A DNA stretch of 17,819 nucleotides. It comes from Oscillospiraceae bacterium (lineage in GTDB: Bacteria > Bacillota > Clostridia > Oscillospirales > Acutalibacteraceae). Position numbers and translations under genes: made by a program. The notes below the pieces were generated by a model that worked only from the letters and a program-made list of their open reading frames with translations, was not told where the DNA came from and ran no database searches. Numbering within the stretch: position 1 is the stretch's first letter; every line of letters starts with the position of its first letter. The stretch covers positions 1 to 17,819 of the forward strand of contig DXWE01000003.1 in NCBI GenBank assembly GCA_019417045.1. The letters are read 5' to 3'. Below are positions 1 through 8,727 of the stretch, one piece after another.

Positions 1-2
1 AG

Positions 3-1358
3 TACGGGCGGATCCTGGGGAACAGCCCGGAGATGTATCGGACGGTGCATATGCTGCCATGCCCGCGGGACGCGGTGGAGCTGGCGGCGACGCACGTGTG
101 GGCGCCGGCGCTCGGCGCGTTTACGGAGTGGGTGCTTCAAAAGGCGCTCGGCGCCGGTGTGCGGCGGCTGTATTTCCTGGCGCGGGACGGCTATTTTCCC
201 TTTCAGGCGGCGCGGATCCTGTGTGAGAGGCGGCACCTGCCGCTCGAGTGCCGGTATCTCAGCTGCTCGCGATACTCGGTGCGCCTGCCGCTCTTTCATC
301 TCAACCGGGAGGCGGCGCTCGCGTATGTGTGCCGCAGCGGGATCGCCGTCACGCCGGACAGGATTCTGCGCCGGGCGGGCCTGACACAAGAGGAGCGGGA
401 GGCGGTATGGCAGCGGCTGCAGCTGCCGGTTTCTCCGGACGCAGTGCTGCCGTATGCGAGCCTGCCGGAGATCCGCCGCCGGCTGCGCGGGTGCCAACTG
501 TTTTGCGACTACATGGACCGGCACTCGAGAGCGGCGCTGCCGGGGCTTGCGGGCTATATGAGGCAGGAGGGGCTGTTAGACGACGTGCAAGACGCGCTGG
601 TGGACAGCGGCTGGGTGGGCTCGATGCAGCAGACGCTGGGGCAGCTCCTCCGGCGGCTGGGGCGCGTACGGCCGCTCTCGGGATATTACTGGGGGCTCTA
701 CGAGCTGCCTGCGGGTGCGCCCCGCCGGGCGTATCACGGGTACGCTTTCGGGCCGGAGGGCCCGCTGCACAGAAAGGTATATTTCAACAACAACCTGTTT
801 GAAGCGGTCTTCTCGGCGCCCCACGGGATGACGGTGTCCTACCGGCAGGAGGGGGAACGGTATGTACCGGTGTATGAAGAGATCGGGCAGGGACGCCGGG
901 AGTGGAACGAGCGGCTGGAAGGGCTGCTGCTGCCGTATATCCGGCGGCTTGCGGAGCGGCAGGGCGCCCTGAGGGCCGAGGAAGCGCTCTCCCGCGACCG
1001 GGAGACGGCGTGCCGGCTGCTGCGGGTGTTGATGTGTACACCGACGGATGCCGAGGCCGCTGCATTTGGCGTCCTGCCCTTTTCGGACGACGTGCTCGAG
1101 CGGGGAGACCGGCCGATCGCGGCGCCCCTGTCCAGACGGGAACTGCGGGCGCACCACCCGCTTCCCAAGCTGCTGTCTCTGGCGCTCTCCCGGGACGGCG
1201 GGGCGCGGGAGAGCGCCTGGTTTGAGGGCAGCGCCGTTTTACAGGGCGGCGCCGTCCGCCGGCACCTGCGGCAATATACGCTCTATAAATACCTGCTGCA
1301 CGCCCGCAAACAGCTCCGTTACCGGCGAATCAGAGAGGGGGAATTCCGAAATGGCTGA
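3..1358 (+). CDS. COG5610-like C-terminal-domain protein of polysaccharide cluster, 5' truncated by window edge
   Basis: Function is not established. The protein aligns by eye with the C-terminal half of the HAD protein encoded at 2935-4944. Numbered from the ATG at 33 (441 aa), shared motifs are FLARDG (48-53; LFLSRDG in the other protein), DSGWVGS (191-197; DVGWAGS) and an E-x4-APHG stretch (about 257-264; E-x4-APEG). No HAD nucleophile motif is present in the visible part. The frame stays open to base 3, and codons upstream of the ATG all end in G or C as in the rest of the gene. That ATG also lacks a convincing ribosome binding site, so the gene probably starts outside the window and could carry a HAD domain there. 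It overlaps the next gene by 8 nt, tying it to the operon. Presumably cytoplasmic; a role in making or modifying the polymer is inferred from context only. Confidence 0.75.
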   Translation, partial: YGRILGNSPEMYRTVHMLPCPRDAVELAATHVWAPALGAFTEWVLQKALGAGVRRLYFLARDGYFPFQAARILCERRHLPLECRYLSCSRYSVRLPLFHLNREAALAYVCRSGIAVTPDRILRRAGLTQEEREAVWQRLQLPVSPDAVLPYASLPEIRRRLRGCQLFCDYMDRHSRAALPGLAGYMRQEGLLDDVQDALVDSGWVGSMQQTLGQLLRRLGRVRPLSGYYWGLYELPAGAPRRAYHGYAFGPEGPLHRKVYFNNNLFEAVFSAPHGMTVSYRQEGERYVPVYEEIGQGRREWNERLEGLLLPYIRRLAERQGALRAEEALSRDRETACRLLRVLMCTPTDAEAAAFGVLPFSDDVLERGDRPIAAPLSRRELRAHHPLPKLLSLALSRDGGARESAWFEGSAVLQGGAVRRHLRQYTLYKYLLHARKQLRYRRIREGEFRNG

Positions 1359-2124
1359 ACCGCGTCCCCGCGGACAATATGCCTTTGTGATCCGGCAGCT
1401 GACGGCGCGGGAGCTCAAGCGCCGGTATGCGCGCTCGTATCTCGGGATCGTGTGGAGCGTGCTCAACCCGCTGCTGTCCATGGCGGTGCTGTCCCTGATC
1501 TTCTCCCAGCTGTTCCGCCGCTCGATCGAAAACTATCCGATCTACTACCTGACCGGTTACATCCTGTGGCAGACGTTTACGAGCGCGACGACCGCCGCGA
1601 TGACCACTTTGGTCGATAACAAGCCGCTGCTGCTGAAGGTGAAATTCCCGATGGACCTGTTCATCCTGACACGGGTCTACACCGCGCTTATCAACCTTCT
1701 GTATTCCCTGATCGCCTATGCGGTGATGCTGGCGGTGTTCCGGGTGGCGCCGAAATGGACCATGCTGCTCTCACCGGGGATCCTGCTGTGCCTGCTGCTG
1801 TTCTCGCTCGGGCTGTCGTATGTGCTCGCGACGGCATACGTGTTCTTCGGGGATGTCAGGCACCTGTATACCGTGATCCTGACCCTGTGGATGTACTGCT
1901 CGGCGATCTTCTACCCGGTGGAGCAGCTGCAGGGCTGGATCCGGGTGGCAATCGAGCACAATCCGCTGTTTATCTACATCCACTGCCTGCGGAAAGCCGT
2001 GATGTACGGCCAGCTGCCGACTCTTACCGAGGGTGCGCAGATGGTGCTGTGGGGGGTGGGCGCGTGTCTGGCCGGTTATTTTGTGTTCCGGGCAAACCGC
2101 AGCCGGATCATACAGAGGCTGTGA
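1351..2124 (+). CDS. ABC-2 type polysaccharide/teichoic acid export permease (TagG/KpsM-like)
   Basis: Membrane subunit of an ABC exporter that moves an undecaprenyl- or lipid-linked glycan across the cytoplasmic membrane. The 257-aa protein has the family layout: a cytoplasmic N-terminus with RELKRRYARSYLGIVWSVL-type residues (about 20-40), about six hydrophobic helices, and a conserved IFYPVEQL segment near residue 190 before the last helices. The ATG at 1351 is preceded by GAGAGGGGG (about 1332-1341) and overlaps the upstream stop. An in-frame start 300 nt further upstream would lie wholly inside the preceding gene, so it was rejected. The ATPase follows after 17 nt. Length and domain content match O-antigen, capsule and wall teichoic acid permeases; the exact substrate cannot be told from sequence. 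Confidence 0.93.
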   Translation: MAEPRPRGQYAFVIRQLTARELKRRYARSYLGIVWSVLNPLLSMAVLSLIFSQLFRRSIENYPIYYLTGYILWQTFTSATTAAMTTLVDNKPLLLKVKFPMDLFILTRVYTALINLLYSLIAYAVMLAVFRVAPKWTMLLSPGILLCLLLFSLGLSYVLATAYVFFGDVRHLYTVILTLWMYCSAIFYPVEQLQGWIRVAIEHNPLFIYIHCLRKAVMYGQLPTLTEGAQMVLWGVGACLAGYFVFRANRSRIIQRL

Positions 2125-2141
2125 GTCAGGGAGGACTGGAA

Positions 2142-2930
2142 ATGCCGTCAAAACGCAGTCAAACCGGGCGGCAGCTTTCGCTGCTGCCGGAGGGAACGGA
2201 TATTGTTGTACAAAATGTGACCATGGAGTTCCGCCGGGCAAAGGACGAGGCGACCAGCTTGAAGGAGCTGGTCGTGCGCACCCTGCGCCGGCAGCACCGG
2301 TATGAGACGTTCCGGGCGCTGGACGACGTGAGCTTTTCGGTGGAAAAGGGCGCGGTGATGGGGATTGTCGGCACCAACGGGTCGGGCAAGAGCACGCTGC
2401 TCAAGATCATCTCCGGCGCGATGCTCCCCACCCGCGGACGGGTGTGGGTGGACCGCCGCAAGGTACAGCTGCTCACCCTCGGCACCGGGTTCGACCCCGA
2501 GTTGACCGGGCGGGAGAATGTCTATCTGAGCGGTGCGATCATCGGCTACACGAAGGCGTTCATCGACGGCAAGTACGAGGAGATCGTCCGTTTTGCGGAG
2601 CTGGAGGGCTTTATGGAGGAGAAGGTGCGCAACTATTCCTCCGGCATGGTCTCGCGGCTGGGATTTGCCATCGCCACCGCCCGCGATACCCCCGAGATCC
2701 TGATTCTCGACGAGGTGCTCAGCGTGGGGGACCTGTTCTTCCGCAAAAAGAGCGAGGCCAAAATACGGCAGATGATCACCGGCGGCTCCACCGTGCTGAT
2801 CGTGTCCCATACCCCTTCGGTGATCCGCAGCCTGTGTACAAAGGCCGTGTGGATCGAGAAGGGACGGCTGCGGGCGGTCGGCGACCCGAAGGACGTGTGC
2901 GAGGCCTACGAAAAGCTGAGAAAGGTGTAG
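2142..2930 (+). CDS. ABC transporter ATP-binding protein for polysaccharide export (TagH/KpsT-like)
   Basis: Cytoplasmic ATPase that powers the permease encoded just upstream. In 262 aa it shows Walker A GTNGSGKST (77-85), signature YSSGM (165-169), Walker B ILILDE (186-191) and the switch histidine H223. The LGTGFDPELTGRENVYLSG block (113-131) is typical of the polysaccharide/polyol-phosphate exporter branch. It ends soon after the nucleotide-binding domain. It therefore lacks the C-terminal carbohydrate-binding domain of Wzt-type ATPases and the long extension of Bacillus TagH. The ATG at 2142 has CAGGGAGGA (2127-2135) just upstream; a longer in-frame start at 1755 lies inside the permease gene and was rejected. 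The next gene starts 4 nt after the stop. Confidence 0.94.
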   Translation: MPSKRSQTGRQLSLLPEGTDIVVQNVTMEFRRAKDEATSLKELVVRTLRRQHRYETFRALDDVSFSVEKGAVMGIVGTNGSGKSTLLKIISGAMLPTRGRVWVDRRKVQLLTLGTGFDPELTGRENVYLSGAIIGYTKAFIDGKYEEIVRFAELEGFMEEKVRNYSSGMVSRLGFAIATARDTPEILILDEVLSVGDLFFRKKSEAKIRQMITGGSTVLIVSHTPSVIRSLCTKAVWIEKGRLRAVGDPKDVCEAYEKLRKV

Positions 2931-2934
2931 GGAA

Positions 2935-4944
2935 ATGAGAGAATGGCTGTACCGGCTGCTGGTGGATCGGGTGCCGGGGATCCGGGACCGGTATCTCCGG
3001 CTGCGCCGCCGGCACGGCGGCCGGGTGAGAGCGGCGCTGTGCCTGCTGTGGTGGAACGCGCAGTACTACCTGCTGTTTCGCCGCAGCCTCCGGCAGCCTG
3101 TGCGGACCGTTGTGTGGGAGGAGAAGACTCTGTACAGCGGCGGCAGCGAGTCCTCCCTGTCGCGGCGGGAGGCGCCGGAGGCGTTTGCGGCCCGGCTGGC
3201 AGAATATGACGTCGTGTCGTTCGACGTGTTCGACACGCTGCTGCTGCGTCCCTTCTCCCATCCGACAGACCTCTTTTACCTGGTGGGGATCGCGCTGGAA
3301 TACCCGGATTTCCGGCACACCCGGATCGAATGCGAAGAGCGCGCCCGGCAAAAAACGTATCGGGAACGCGGGACATATGAGGTGACGCTGCGGGAGATCT
3401 GGGAGGAGATGGAGCGTCAGACCGGTATCCCGTGCGAGCGGGGCATGCAGACGGAGTGGGACTGCGAGAAGAAATGCTGCTTTGCCAATCCCTATATGCT
3501 CCGGGTGGTGCGGGAGCTGCGGCGGCGGGGCAGACCGCTGGCCGCGGTGTCGGACATGTATCTCGGGGCGGACCGGATCCGGGAGCTGCTGTCGACAAAC
3601 GGCTACGGAGAGTGGGAGGACAGTTTCGTCTCGTGCGACTATGGCGTGTCCAAAGGGGATGGCGGGCTGTACGAGGTGCTGCGAAAGGCGGTCGGACAGG
3701 AGCACACCATCGCCCACGTGGGGGACAACGAACAGTCGGACGTCCGGCAGGCGCGGCGGCACGGGATTGTGCCCTTCTGGTACGCGCCGGTACAGTCGCT
3801 CGGCGGCCGGTACCGGGCGGAGGACCTCTCGGCCGTCACCGGCAGCCTCTATCGGGGACTGGTCAACGCGCAGCTGCACAACGGGCTGACCGTGTATTCC
3901 CGGGAATATGAGTACGGCTTTGTGTACGGCGGGCTGTTCGTGACCGGGTACTGCCGCTTCATCCACCGGTACGCACGGGAACACGATATGGAAAAGCTGC
4001 TGTTTTTGTCGCGCGACGGGGCGGTATTGCTGCGGGCCTACCGGCTGCTGTATCCGGACGAGGCCGGCAGCACCGTCTATGCCTACTGGTCGCGGCTGGC
4101 GGCGGTCAAGCTGACGGCGGGGTACTACAGGCAGGAGTATTTCCGGCGGTTCCTCTTTCACAAGGCCGATGGGAGGATCCCGCTGCGCCGGGCGCTGGAG
4201 GCGATGGAGCTGCCGCACCTGCTGCCGCCGCTCTGCCGGGCGATAAAAGCCGATCCGGACACCCCGCTGACGTATAAAACCGCCGGGGAAGTCAAAAGCT
4301 ATCTGCAAGACCACTGGGAAGAGGTGGAACACAGCTATGAAAAACAGCGGGAGGCCGCCGGCATCTATTACCGCGAGCTGCTGCGCGGGTGCCGCCGCGC
4401 GGCGGCAGTGGACGTCGGCTGGGCCGGCAGCGGGGCGGTGATGCTGGCACACGCTGCGCGGGAACTCTGGGAGATCCCCTGCGAGATCACCGGCCTGCTG
4501 GCCGGGACGCAGGCCGAGCGCGGCCCGGGGGAGGACATGTCCGAGCCCTTCCTGTTTGGCGGACGGCTGTCCAGCTATCTCTATTCCCAGCGGGAAAACC
4601 GCGACCTGTGGAAGCTGCACGACCCGGCCGACCGCCACAATCTGTACTGGGAGCTGCTGCTCGGCGCGCCGGAGGGGAGCCTTTTGGGCTTTTATCCGGA
4701 CGGGGACGGCCGCGCCGTCCCCCGCCTGAAGGATCCGCCGCCGCATGCCGACCGGATACGCGAGATCCACCGGGGGATCCTCGATTTTGTCCGGCGGTTT
4801 TGGGAGCTGGAGCAGCGGATCGGGCAGGAGATCCCGGTCAGCGGCCGGGATGCCTATGCCCCGATGATCAGCGTGGGCAGCCGCAGAAACAAACCGTTTC
4901 GGGAGGGTCTGGAGGCGCTTTTGGATGACATGCACATCGGCTGA
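2935..4944 (+). CDS. Two-domain HAD-superfamily protein (COG5610-like) of polysaccharide cluster
   Basis: 669 aa. The HAD domain spans about 88-285: motif I SFDVFDTLL (95-103, likely nucleophile D97), motif II Ser206 in AVSDMYLG, motif III Lys240 in GVSKGDGG, and motif IV GDNEQSD (263-269). The residue two after the nucleophile is Phe, not the Asp general acid usual in phosphatases, so simple phosphatase activity is uncertain. After a linker, a second domain (about 310-660) carries LFLSRDG (356-362), DVGWAGSG (493-500) and WELLLGAPEG (572-581). These are shared with the first gene of the window, so the two are paralogous over this part. AAAGGTG (2921-2927) precedes the ATG, which lies 4 nt after the ATPase stop. 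Proteins of this kind are common in capsule and teichoic-acid loci, but their reaction is not well defined. Confidence 0.85.
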   Translation: MREWLYRLLVDRVPGIRDRYLRLRRRHGGRVRAALCLLWWNAQYYLLFRRSLRQPVRTVVWEEKTLYSGGSESSLSRREAPEAFAARLAEYDVVSFDVFDTLLLRPFSHPTDLFYLVGIALEYPDFRHTRIECEERARQKTYRERGTYEVTLREIWEEMERQTGIPCERGMQTEWDCEKKCCFANPYMLRVVRELRRRGRPLAAVSDMYLGADRIRELLSTNGYGEWEDSFVSCDYGVSKGDGGLYEVLRKAVGQEHTIAHVGDNEQSDVRQARRHGIVPFWYAPVQSLGGRYRAEDLSAVTGSLYRGLVNAQLHNGLTVYSREYEYGFVYGGLFVTGYCRFIHRYAREHDMEKLLFLSRDGAVLLRAYRLLYPDEAGSTVYAYWSRLAAVKLTAGYYRQEYFRRFLFHKADGRIPLRRALEAMELPHLLPPLCRAIKADPDTPLTYKTAGEVKSYLQDHWEEVEHSYEKQREAAGIYYRELLRGCRRAAAVDVGWAGSGAVMLAHAARELWEIPCEITGLLAGTQAERGPGEDMSEPFLFGGRLSSYLYSQRENRDLWKLHDPADRHNLYWELLLGAPEGSLLGFYPDGDGRAVPRLKDPPPHADRIREIHRGILDFVRRFWELEQRIGQEIPVSGRDAYAPMISVGSRRNKPFREGLEALLDDMHIG

Positions 4945-5902
4945 CGCACCGCGGCTGGTGCTGTACCACGCGGTGAGCTCCTACCAGCTGCTGGAGGTCA
5001 TGCTGCACCGCCGACTCTATCATGCGCGCGACCGCGCGGTACTGCTATTGCCGGACTTCATCACGCAAAAGTATCCGCAGTACCGCAAACTCCGCTCCGG
5101 CGGATTCTTTGAGGAGGTCTATCTGTTCCCCTATCTCCGGATCCGGCACGGGGAGGAACAGGGGGTGCTCGAGGACGTCGCGTGGTGGTATGGCCGGCTG
5201 GTTCCCCACGCGATCACCGCCTTTTCCGACATCTATGTGGCGGGCGCACATTTCTACTTTTCCCTGTATCTGCTCGACCGCCGGGTGCCCTTCGTGTTTT
5301 GGGAGGACGCGGCGGGGATGCTCAGCCGGGCGGACGAGCTCTATGAGACGCTGAGCCGGCGGTTCCCGCAGCATGCGCAGATCGCGCGGCGGCACGGGCT
5401 GTTCGACGGGCAAAACCCCTGTATCCGCCGGATCCTCTGCCTCAAACGGGCCCAGACGATCGACGTCTCGGGAGAGCGATACGAGGATTTTTCGGTGGAG
5501 AGGGCGCTCGAGGCGCTGCCGGCACGCGCGCGCCGGCGACTGGTCCGCTTTTTCCTGCGGCGGCGGCTGCGCGGCGGGGAGGACGCCATCCTGCTCACCC
5601 AGCATTTCGCCGGGCTCGGCCGCATGACCGAGGCGGAGCAGCGGCGGCTGTATGAGCGGCTGCGGGACGGGCCGCTGCGGGGGATCCGGCTGCTGATCAA
5701 AGCGCATCCGGACGACACGCTGTGCTATACCGGGATCTTTCCGGATGCCGCCGTGATCCGGGAGACGTTTCCCGCCGAGCTGCTCCCCTATGTGTTTCGG
5801 CACAGGCCGCCCGTCATCTACACGGTGAATTCCACTGGCTGTGAAAATCTGAGGGAACATTTCCTCATCCGACAGATAGGCAGGGACTTCTATGCACACT
5901 GA
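4925..5902 (+). CDS. GT-B glycosyltransferase, polysialyltransferase/GT52-like
   Basis: 325 aa, no membrane segment. The N-terminal part (VLYHAVSSYQLLEVMLHRR, 12-30) resembles the first Rossmann half of GT52 and capsule polysialyltransferase-like enzymes. Known functional motifs of bacterial GT-B sialyltransferases are a D/E-D/E-G motif and an HP motif. Here the first appears as WEDAAG (126-131, EDA rather than EDG) and the second as KAHPDD (259-264). PAELLPYV (283-290) and NSTG (302-305) follow as in the family. Such enzymes use CMP-activated ulosonic acids, which fits the KdsB-like gene in the operon; that link is inference. The ATG at 4925 has GGAGG at 4911-4915 and overlaps the preceding gene by 20 nt. 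The family is fairly sure; donor and acceptor are unknown. Confidence 0.72.
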   Translation: MTCTSADAPRLVLYHAVSSYQLLEVMLHRRLYHARDRAVLLLPDFITQKYPQYRKLRSGGFFEEVYLFPYLRIRHGEEQGVLEDVAWWYGRLVPHAITAFSDIYVAGAHFYFSLYLLDRRVPFVFWEDAAGMLSRADELYETLSRRFPQHAQIARRHGLFDGQNPCIRRILCLKRAQTIDVSGERYEDFSVERALEALPARARRRLVRFFLRRRLRGGEDAILLTQHFAGLGRMTEAEQRRLYERLRDGPLRGIRLLIKAHPDDTLCYTGIFPDAAVIRETFPAELLPYVFRHRPPVIYTVNSTGCENLREHFLIRQIGRDFYAH

Positions 5903-6992
5903 CAGGGACTTACTCATTGTCAATTCCGTCTACCAGCTGCTGACGGCGGTGAACCTGCGGCACACGCTGCTTCACGGCCGGACGGCCGATCTGATTCTCA
6001 CGGATGTCCTCCCGCATCAGCAGGACTACGCCGGGCGGGTGCGGGAGATCGGAGCGTTCGACCGGGTGATCCTGGCCCGGACGGCGGAGCTCAACCGGAA
6101 GTATACCGTGGGAAAACCGGAGGAGATCTCCGAGGGCTATGACCAGATCGACCGGATCTTCCGCTGGGTGCTGGCCGAGGAGCTTGCCGACTATGAGAAA
6201 GTATATTTTGCAAATTTCGACACCTTCACCCGCATGCTCGCCTGCCGGCTCGGCCCGGCCTGTGAATTTGTCTGGTATGAGGACGGGTTTTCCTCCTATG
6301 TGATCCACTATCTGCGGGAGGACCGGGCCGCGGTCAACCGGCACCCCAAGGGCAGCGCCATCGCGGACAGGGTGCGCACCGCACTGCTCTATCAGCCGCG
6401 CCTGGCGATGCGGGGGGACGCCATTTGCAACCGGGCGCTGCCCAAGATCGACCAAAGCGACACGCAGCTGCGGGAGAGACTGAACTACATTTTTGACTAC
6501 CGTCCGCCGCAGGAGGGCGCGCCGTTTATCTTTCTGGAGCAGTCCTTCCGCGCGGACAGGCTGCGCACCAACGACATCGACCTGATGCGGGAGTGCCGGC
6601 AGGCGGTGGGGCCCTCGCAGTTTATCGTCAAGCCGCACCCGCGCAACCCGGAGAATGTCCCGCTGCGGCTGGGGCTGACGCGGCGGTATACCGACCGATC
6701 CCCCTGGGAGCTGCTGCTGCTCAACGGGGACGTGCGGGGGAAAACGGTGCTCACCGTCTGCTCCAACGCGGCGCTGACCGGGCGGCTGGTGTTCGGTCTG
6801 GACCTGCCGACCGTGATGCTGTACGAGCTGTTTGAGGGCAAGGTCCTGTGGCAGGAGGACGCGGTGCTGCGGCGATACCTGCGTGCCTTCCAGCGGCAGT
6901 TCGCGGGGGAGAACTATTATGTGCCGAAGACGGTTTACGAGCTGAGGAGCATTCTGCACTATCTGGGAGGGCACCATGCAAACGGAGATTAA
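5892..6992 (+). CDS. GT-B glycosyltransferase, GT52/polysialyltransferase-like
   Basis: 366 aa, probably cytoplasmic. It opens with LLIVNSVYQLLTAVNLRHT (7-25), a typical first strand and helix for GT52/polysialyltransferase-like proteins. It has an intact EDG motif in VWYEDGFSSY (127-136), an HP motif in FIVKPHPRNP (244-253) and a serine motif VCSNAAL (289-295). These are the signatures expected of a CMP-sugar-dependent GT-B transferase. The neighbouring 4925-5902 product has the same architecture but a degenerate EDA motif, so this is the better candidate for the active transferase. The ATG overlaps the previous gene by 11 nt and is preceded by AGGCAGGGA. The likely donor is the CMP-ulosonic acid made by the downstream genes (inference). 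Confidence 0.78.
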   Translation: MHTDRDLLIVNSVYQLLTAVNLRHTLLHGRTADLILTDVLPHQQDYAGRVREIGAFDRVILARTAELNRKYTVGKPEEISEGYDQIDRIFRWVLAEELADYEKVYFANFDTFTRMLACRLGPACEFVWYEDGFSSYVIHYLREDRAAVNRHPKGSAIADRVRTALLYQPRLAMRGDAICNRALPKIDQSDTQLRERLNYIFDYRPPQEGAPFIFLEQSFRADRLRTNDIDLMRECRQAVGPSQFIVKPHPRNPENVPLRLGLTRRYTDRSPWELLLLNGDVRGKTVLTVCSNAALTGRLVFGLDLPTVMLYELFEGKVLWQEDAVLRRYLRAFQRQFAGENYYVPKTVYELRSILHYLGGHHANGD

Positions 6993-8727
6993 GGTTTCGG
7001 TCATCATTCCGGTCTATCAGGTAGAGGAGTACCTGGAGCGGGCGGTCGATTCGGTCCTGCAGCAGACGCTGGAGGAGAAGGAGATCATCCTGGTGGACGA
7101 CGGCAGCGAGGACGCGTCCCCCGCCATCTGCGACCGGTACGCCCGCGAATACCCGGAGCTGGTGCGCGTGATCCACAAGGAAAACGAGGGGCTCGGCATG
7201 GCGCGCAACACCGGTGTCGAGGCGGCTGCCGGGGAGTATGTGGCCTTCCTCGACTCGGACGACACGGTGGAGCCGGAGATGTACGAGACGCTCTATCGGA
7301 AGGCGAAGGAAGCGGACTACGATATCGTGATGTGCGACGTGAAGATCGTGTATGTCGAGGAGGGGCGCAGCAGCGTGGTCTCGACCTACACGGGCGAGCC
7401 GGTGGATCTGGCCGACTATCTGCTCCACGGAAACAACATCACCTACAGCGTGAACAAGCTGTACCGGCGCTCCATCTGGCAGGAGAACCGCTATGAGAAG
7501 ATGCTGTTTGAGGACATCGCGCTGATCCCGGCGCTGATTACGCGGTACCCGCACATCGGGTATGTCCCGCAGCCGTTTTACCTCTATTACCGGCGGGCGA
7601 ACACGATCTCGACCACTCTGAAAGGGCAGATGGTGGATCTCGTGCAGGCGTTCCGGGATTTTCTGGACCGCAGCGACCCCCGCTACCGGGAAGAGGTCGT
7701 GTACAACGCGGCCAAGCAGCTCTATTGGAACATGCTGCAGTCGCGGGTGCTGTTCCAGGCGGATTTTATCGAACTGCTGCGCGAGTATGAGGCGGACTTC
7801 CGGCTCAATCCCTATATCGAAAAGGACGGCAAAATCCGTAACCTGTTGGAATTTCTGGACCATCCGGTCATCCCCGAGAGATTCATCCTCCTGCCGGACA
7901 CCGGCAGGACCGGGCAGGAGGGGGCAGAGCGGCTGGCGGATTTCCCCCGCGCGCGGTGCGTGCAGGCGGACGTCACCTGTCTGCCGCCCGACAGCCTCCC
8001 CGAGACCGTGCGGCAGGCGCTCTGCGAGGGGAGGGAACTGTTTGCGGCGGAATACGCGGCGCTGCGCCTTCTCCATGAGGGGGGCGGCATTGTCCTTGGA
8101 CCGGACAGCTATCCCTCTCTGCAACTGAAAAAGCTCCGGTTGAACCGGGTGTTCTTCGGGTTTGAGGACAGTGAGGAGCTGACGGCGGGCTGCTTTGGCG
8201 CCCTGCCCGGGCACTATGTCATCCGGGCGCTGCTCGACTCCTATGAGCGGGATTCCATTTTCAACCGGGCCTTCCTGCCGCTGAAGGATCGCCTGTGCGA
8301 CCTGCTGGTACTGCATTTTGGACTGAAGGTCAACGGCCGGAGCCAGCTTTTGAAAAAAGAGGTGCAGGTATACCTGCCGAGCGTGCTGGCCTACGACATG
8401 CAGGACGGGGAGAACTGCTGCAAGCAGGTGGTCGCGCCGGTACCGGAGGGGTATGAGCTGGTGAGTGACAAGGTGCTCAAGCTCTGGTCCGACCGGCTGC
8501 TCGAAAACTGGAACCTCTATAAAAAAGAGCGCAACACCAAGCACCCGACCCCGGCCAAAGCGGCCCCACCGCCACCCGCCGGCGCGCTGCCCGACACGGT
8601 ACAGCGGGAGATCGACCGGCGGGTACAGGAGGTGGTGGACACCTATGAGCAATCCACCAGCTGGAAAATCACCCGGCCGCTGCGGGCGCTGATGAATCTG
8701 TTCCGGAGAAGGAGGAAAACGAGATGA
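6976..8727 (+). CDS. GT2 family glycosyltransferase fused to a degenerate GT32-like domain
   Basis: 583 aa. The N-terminal GT2 (GT-A) domain is canonical: KVSVIIPVYQVEEYL (6-20), VDDGS (40-44), MARNTG (75-80), the metal-binding DSD at 93-95 in AFLDSDD, and catalytic-type ED at 179-180. It transfers a sugar from a nucleotide donor on the cytoplasmic face. A second region (about 295-480) resembles the GT32 'DXD sugar-binding' fold: AAEYAALRLLHEGGGIVL (357-374), followed by an aromatic FFGFED block and CFGALPGH. Where GT32 enzymes have LDTD, this protein reads LGPD (374-377), so the first Asp is lost. The tail has a Pro/Ala-rich linker (about 524-540), then STSWKITRPLR (560-570), a terminal motif common in surface-polysaccharide transferases. 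GGAGG at 6966-6970 sets the ATG; it overlaps the preceding gene by 17 nt. Confidence 0.88.
   Translation: MQTEIKVSVIIPVYQVEEYLERAVDSVLQQTLEEKEIILVDDGSEDASPAICDRYAREYPELVRVIHKENEGLGMARNTGVEAAAGEYVAFLDSDDTVEPEMYETLYRKAKEADYDIVMCDVKIVYVEEGRSSVVSTYTGEPVDLADYLLHGNNITYSVNKLYRRSIWQENRYEKMLFEDIALIPALITRYPHIGYVPQPFYLYYRRANTISTTLKGQMVDLVQAFRDFLDRSDPRYREEVVYNAAKQLYWNMLQSRVLFQADFIELLREYEADFRLNPYIEKDGKIRNLLEFLDHPVIPERFILLPDTGRTGQEGAERLADFPRARCVQADVTCLPPDSLPETVRQALCEGRELFAAEYAALRLLHEGGGIVLGPDSYPSLQLKKLRLNRVFFGFEDSEELTAGCFGALPGHYVIRALLDSYERDSIFNRAFLPLKDRLCDLLVLHFGLKVNGRSQLLKKEVQVYLPSVLAYDMQDGENCCKQVVAPVPEGYELVSDKVLKLWSDRLLENWNLYKKERNTKHPTPAKAAPPPPAGALPDTVQREIDRRVQEVVDTYEQSTSWKITRPLRALMNLFRRRRKTR

Noticed and set aside
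1048..1350. Longer N-terminus for the ABC permease
   Set aside because: The extension lies wholly within the preceding gene in another frame, reads as low-complexity Arg/Pro sequence, and the ATG at 1351 has a good ribosome binding site.
2776..4935. A 719-codon open frame on the minus strand
   Set aside because: It is antisense to the HAD/COG5610-like gene, rich in Arg, Pro and His as expected for a GC-rich shadow frame, has no domain motif, and the plus-strand gene has clear HAD motifs.
6751..8652. A 633-codon open frame on the minus strand
   Set aside because: It is antisense to the GT2 fusion gene, lacks recognisable motifs and has shadow-like composition.
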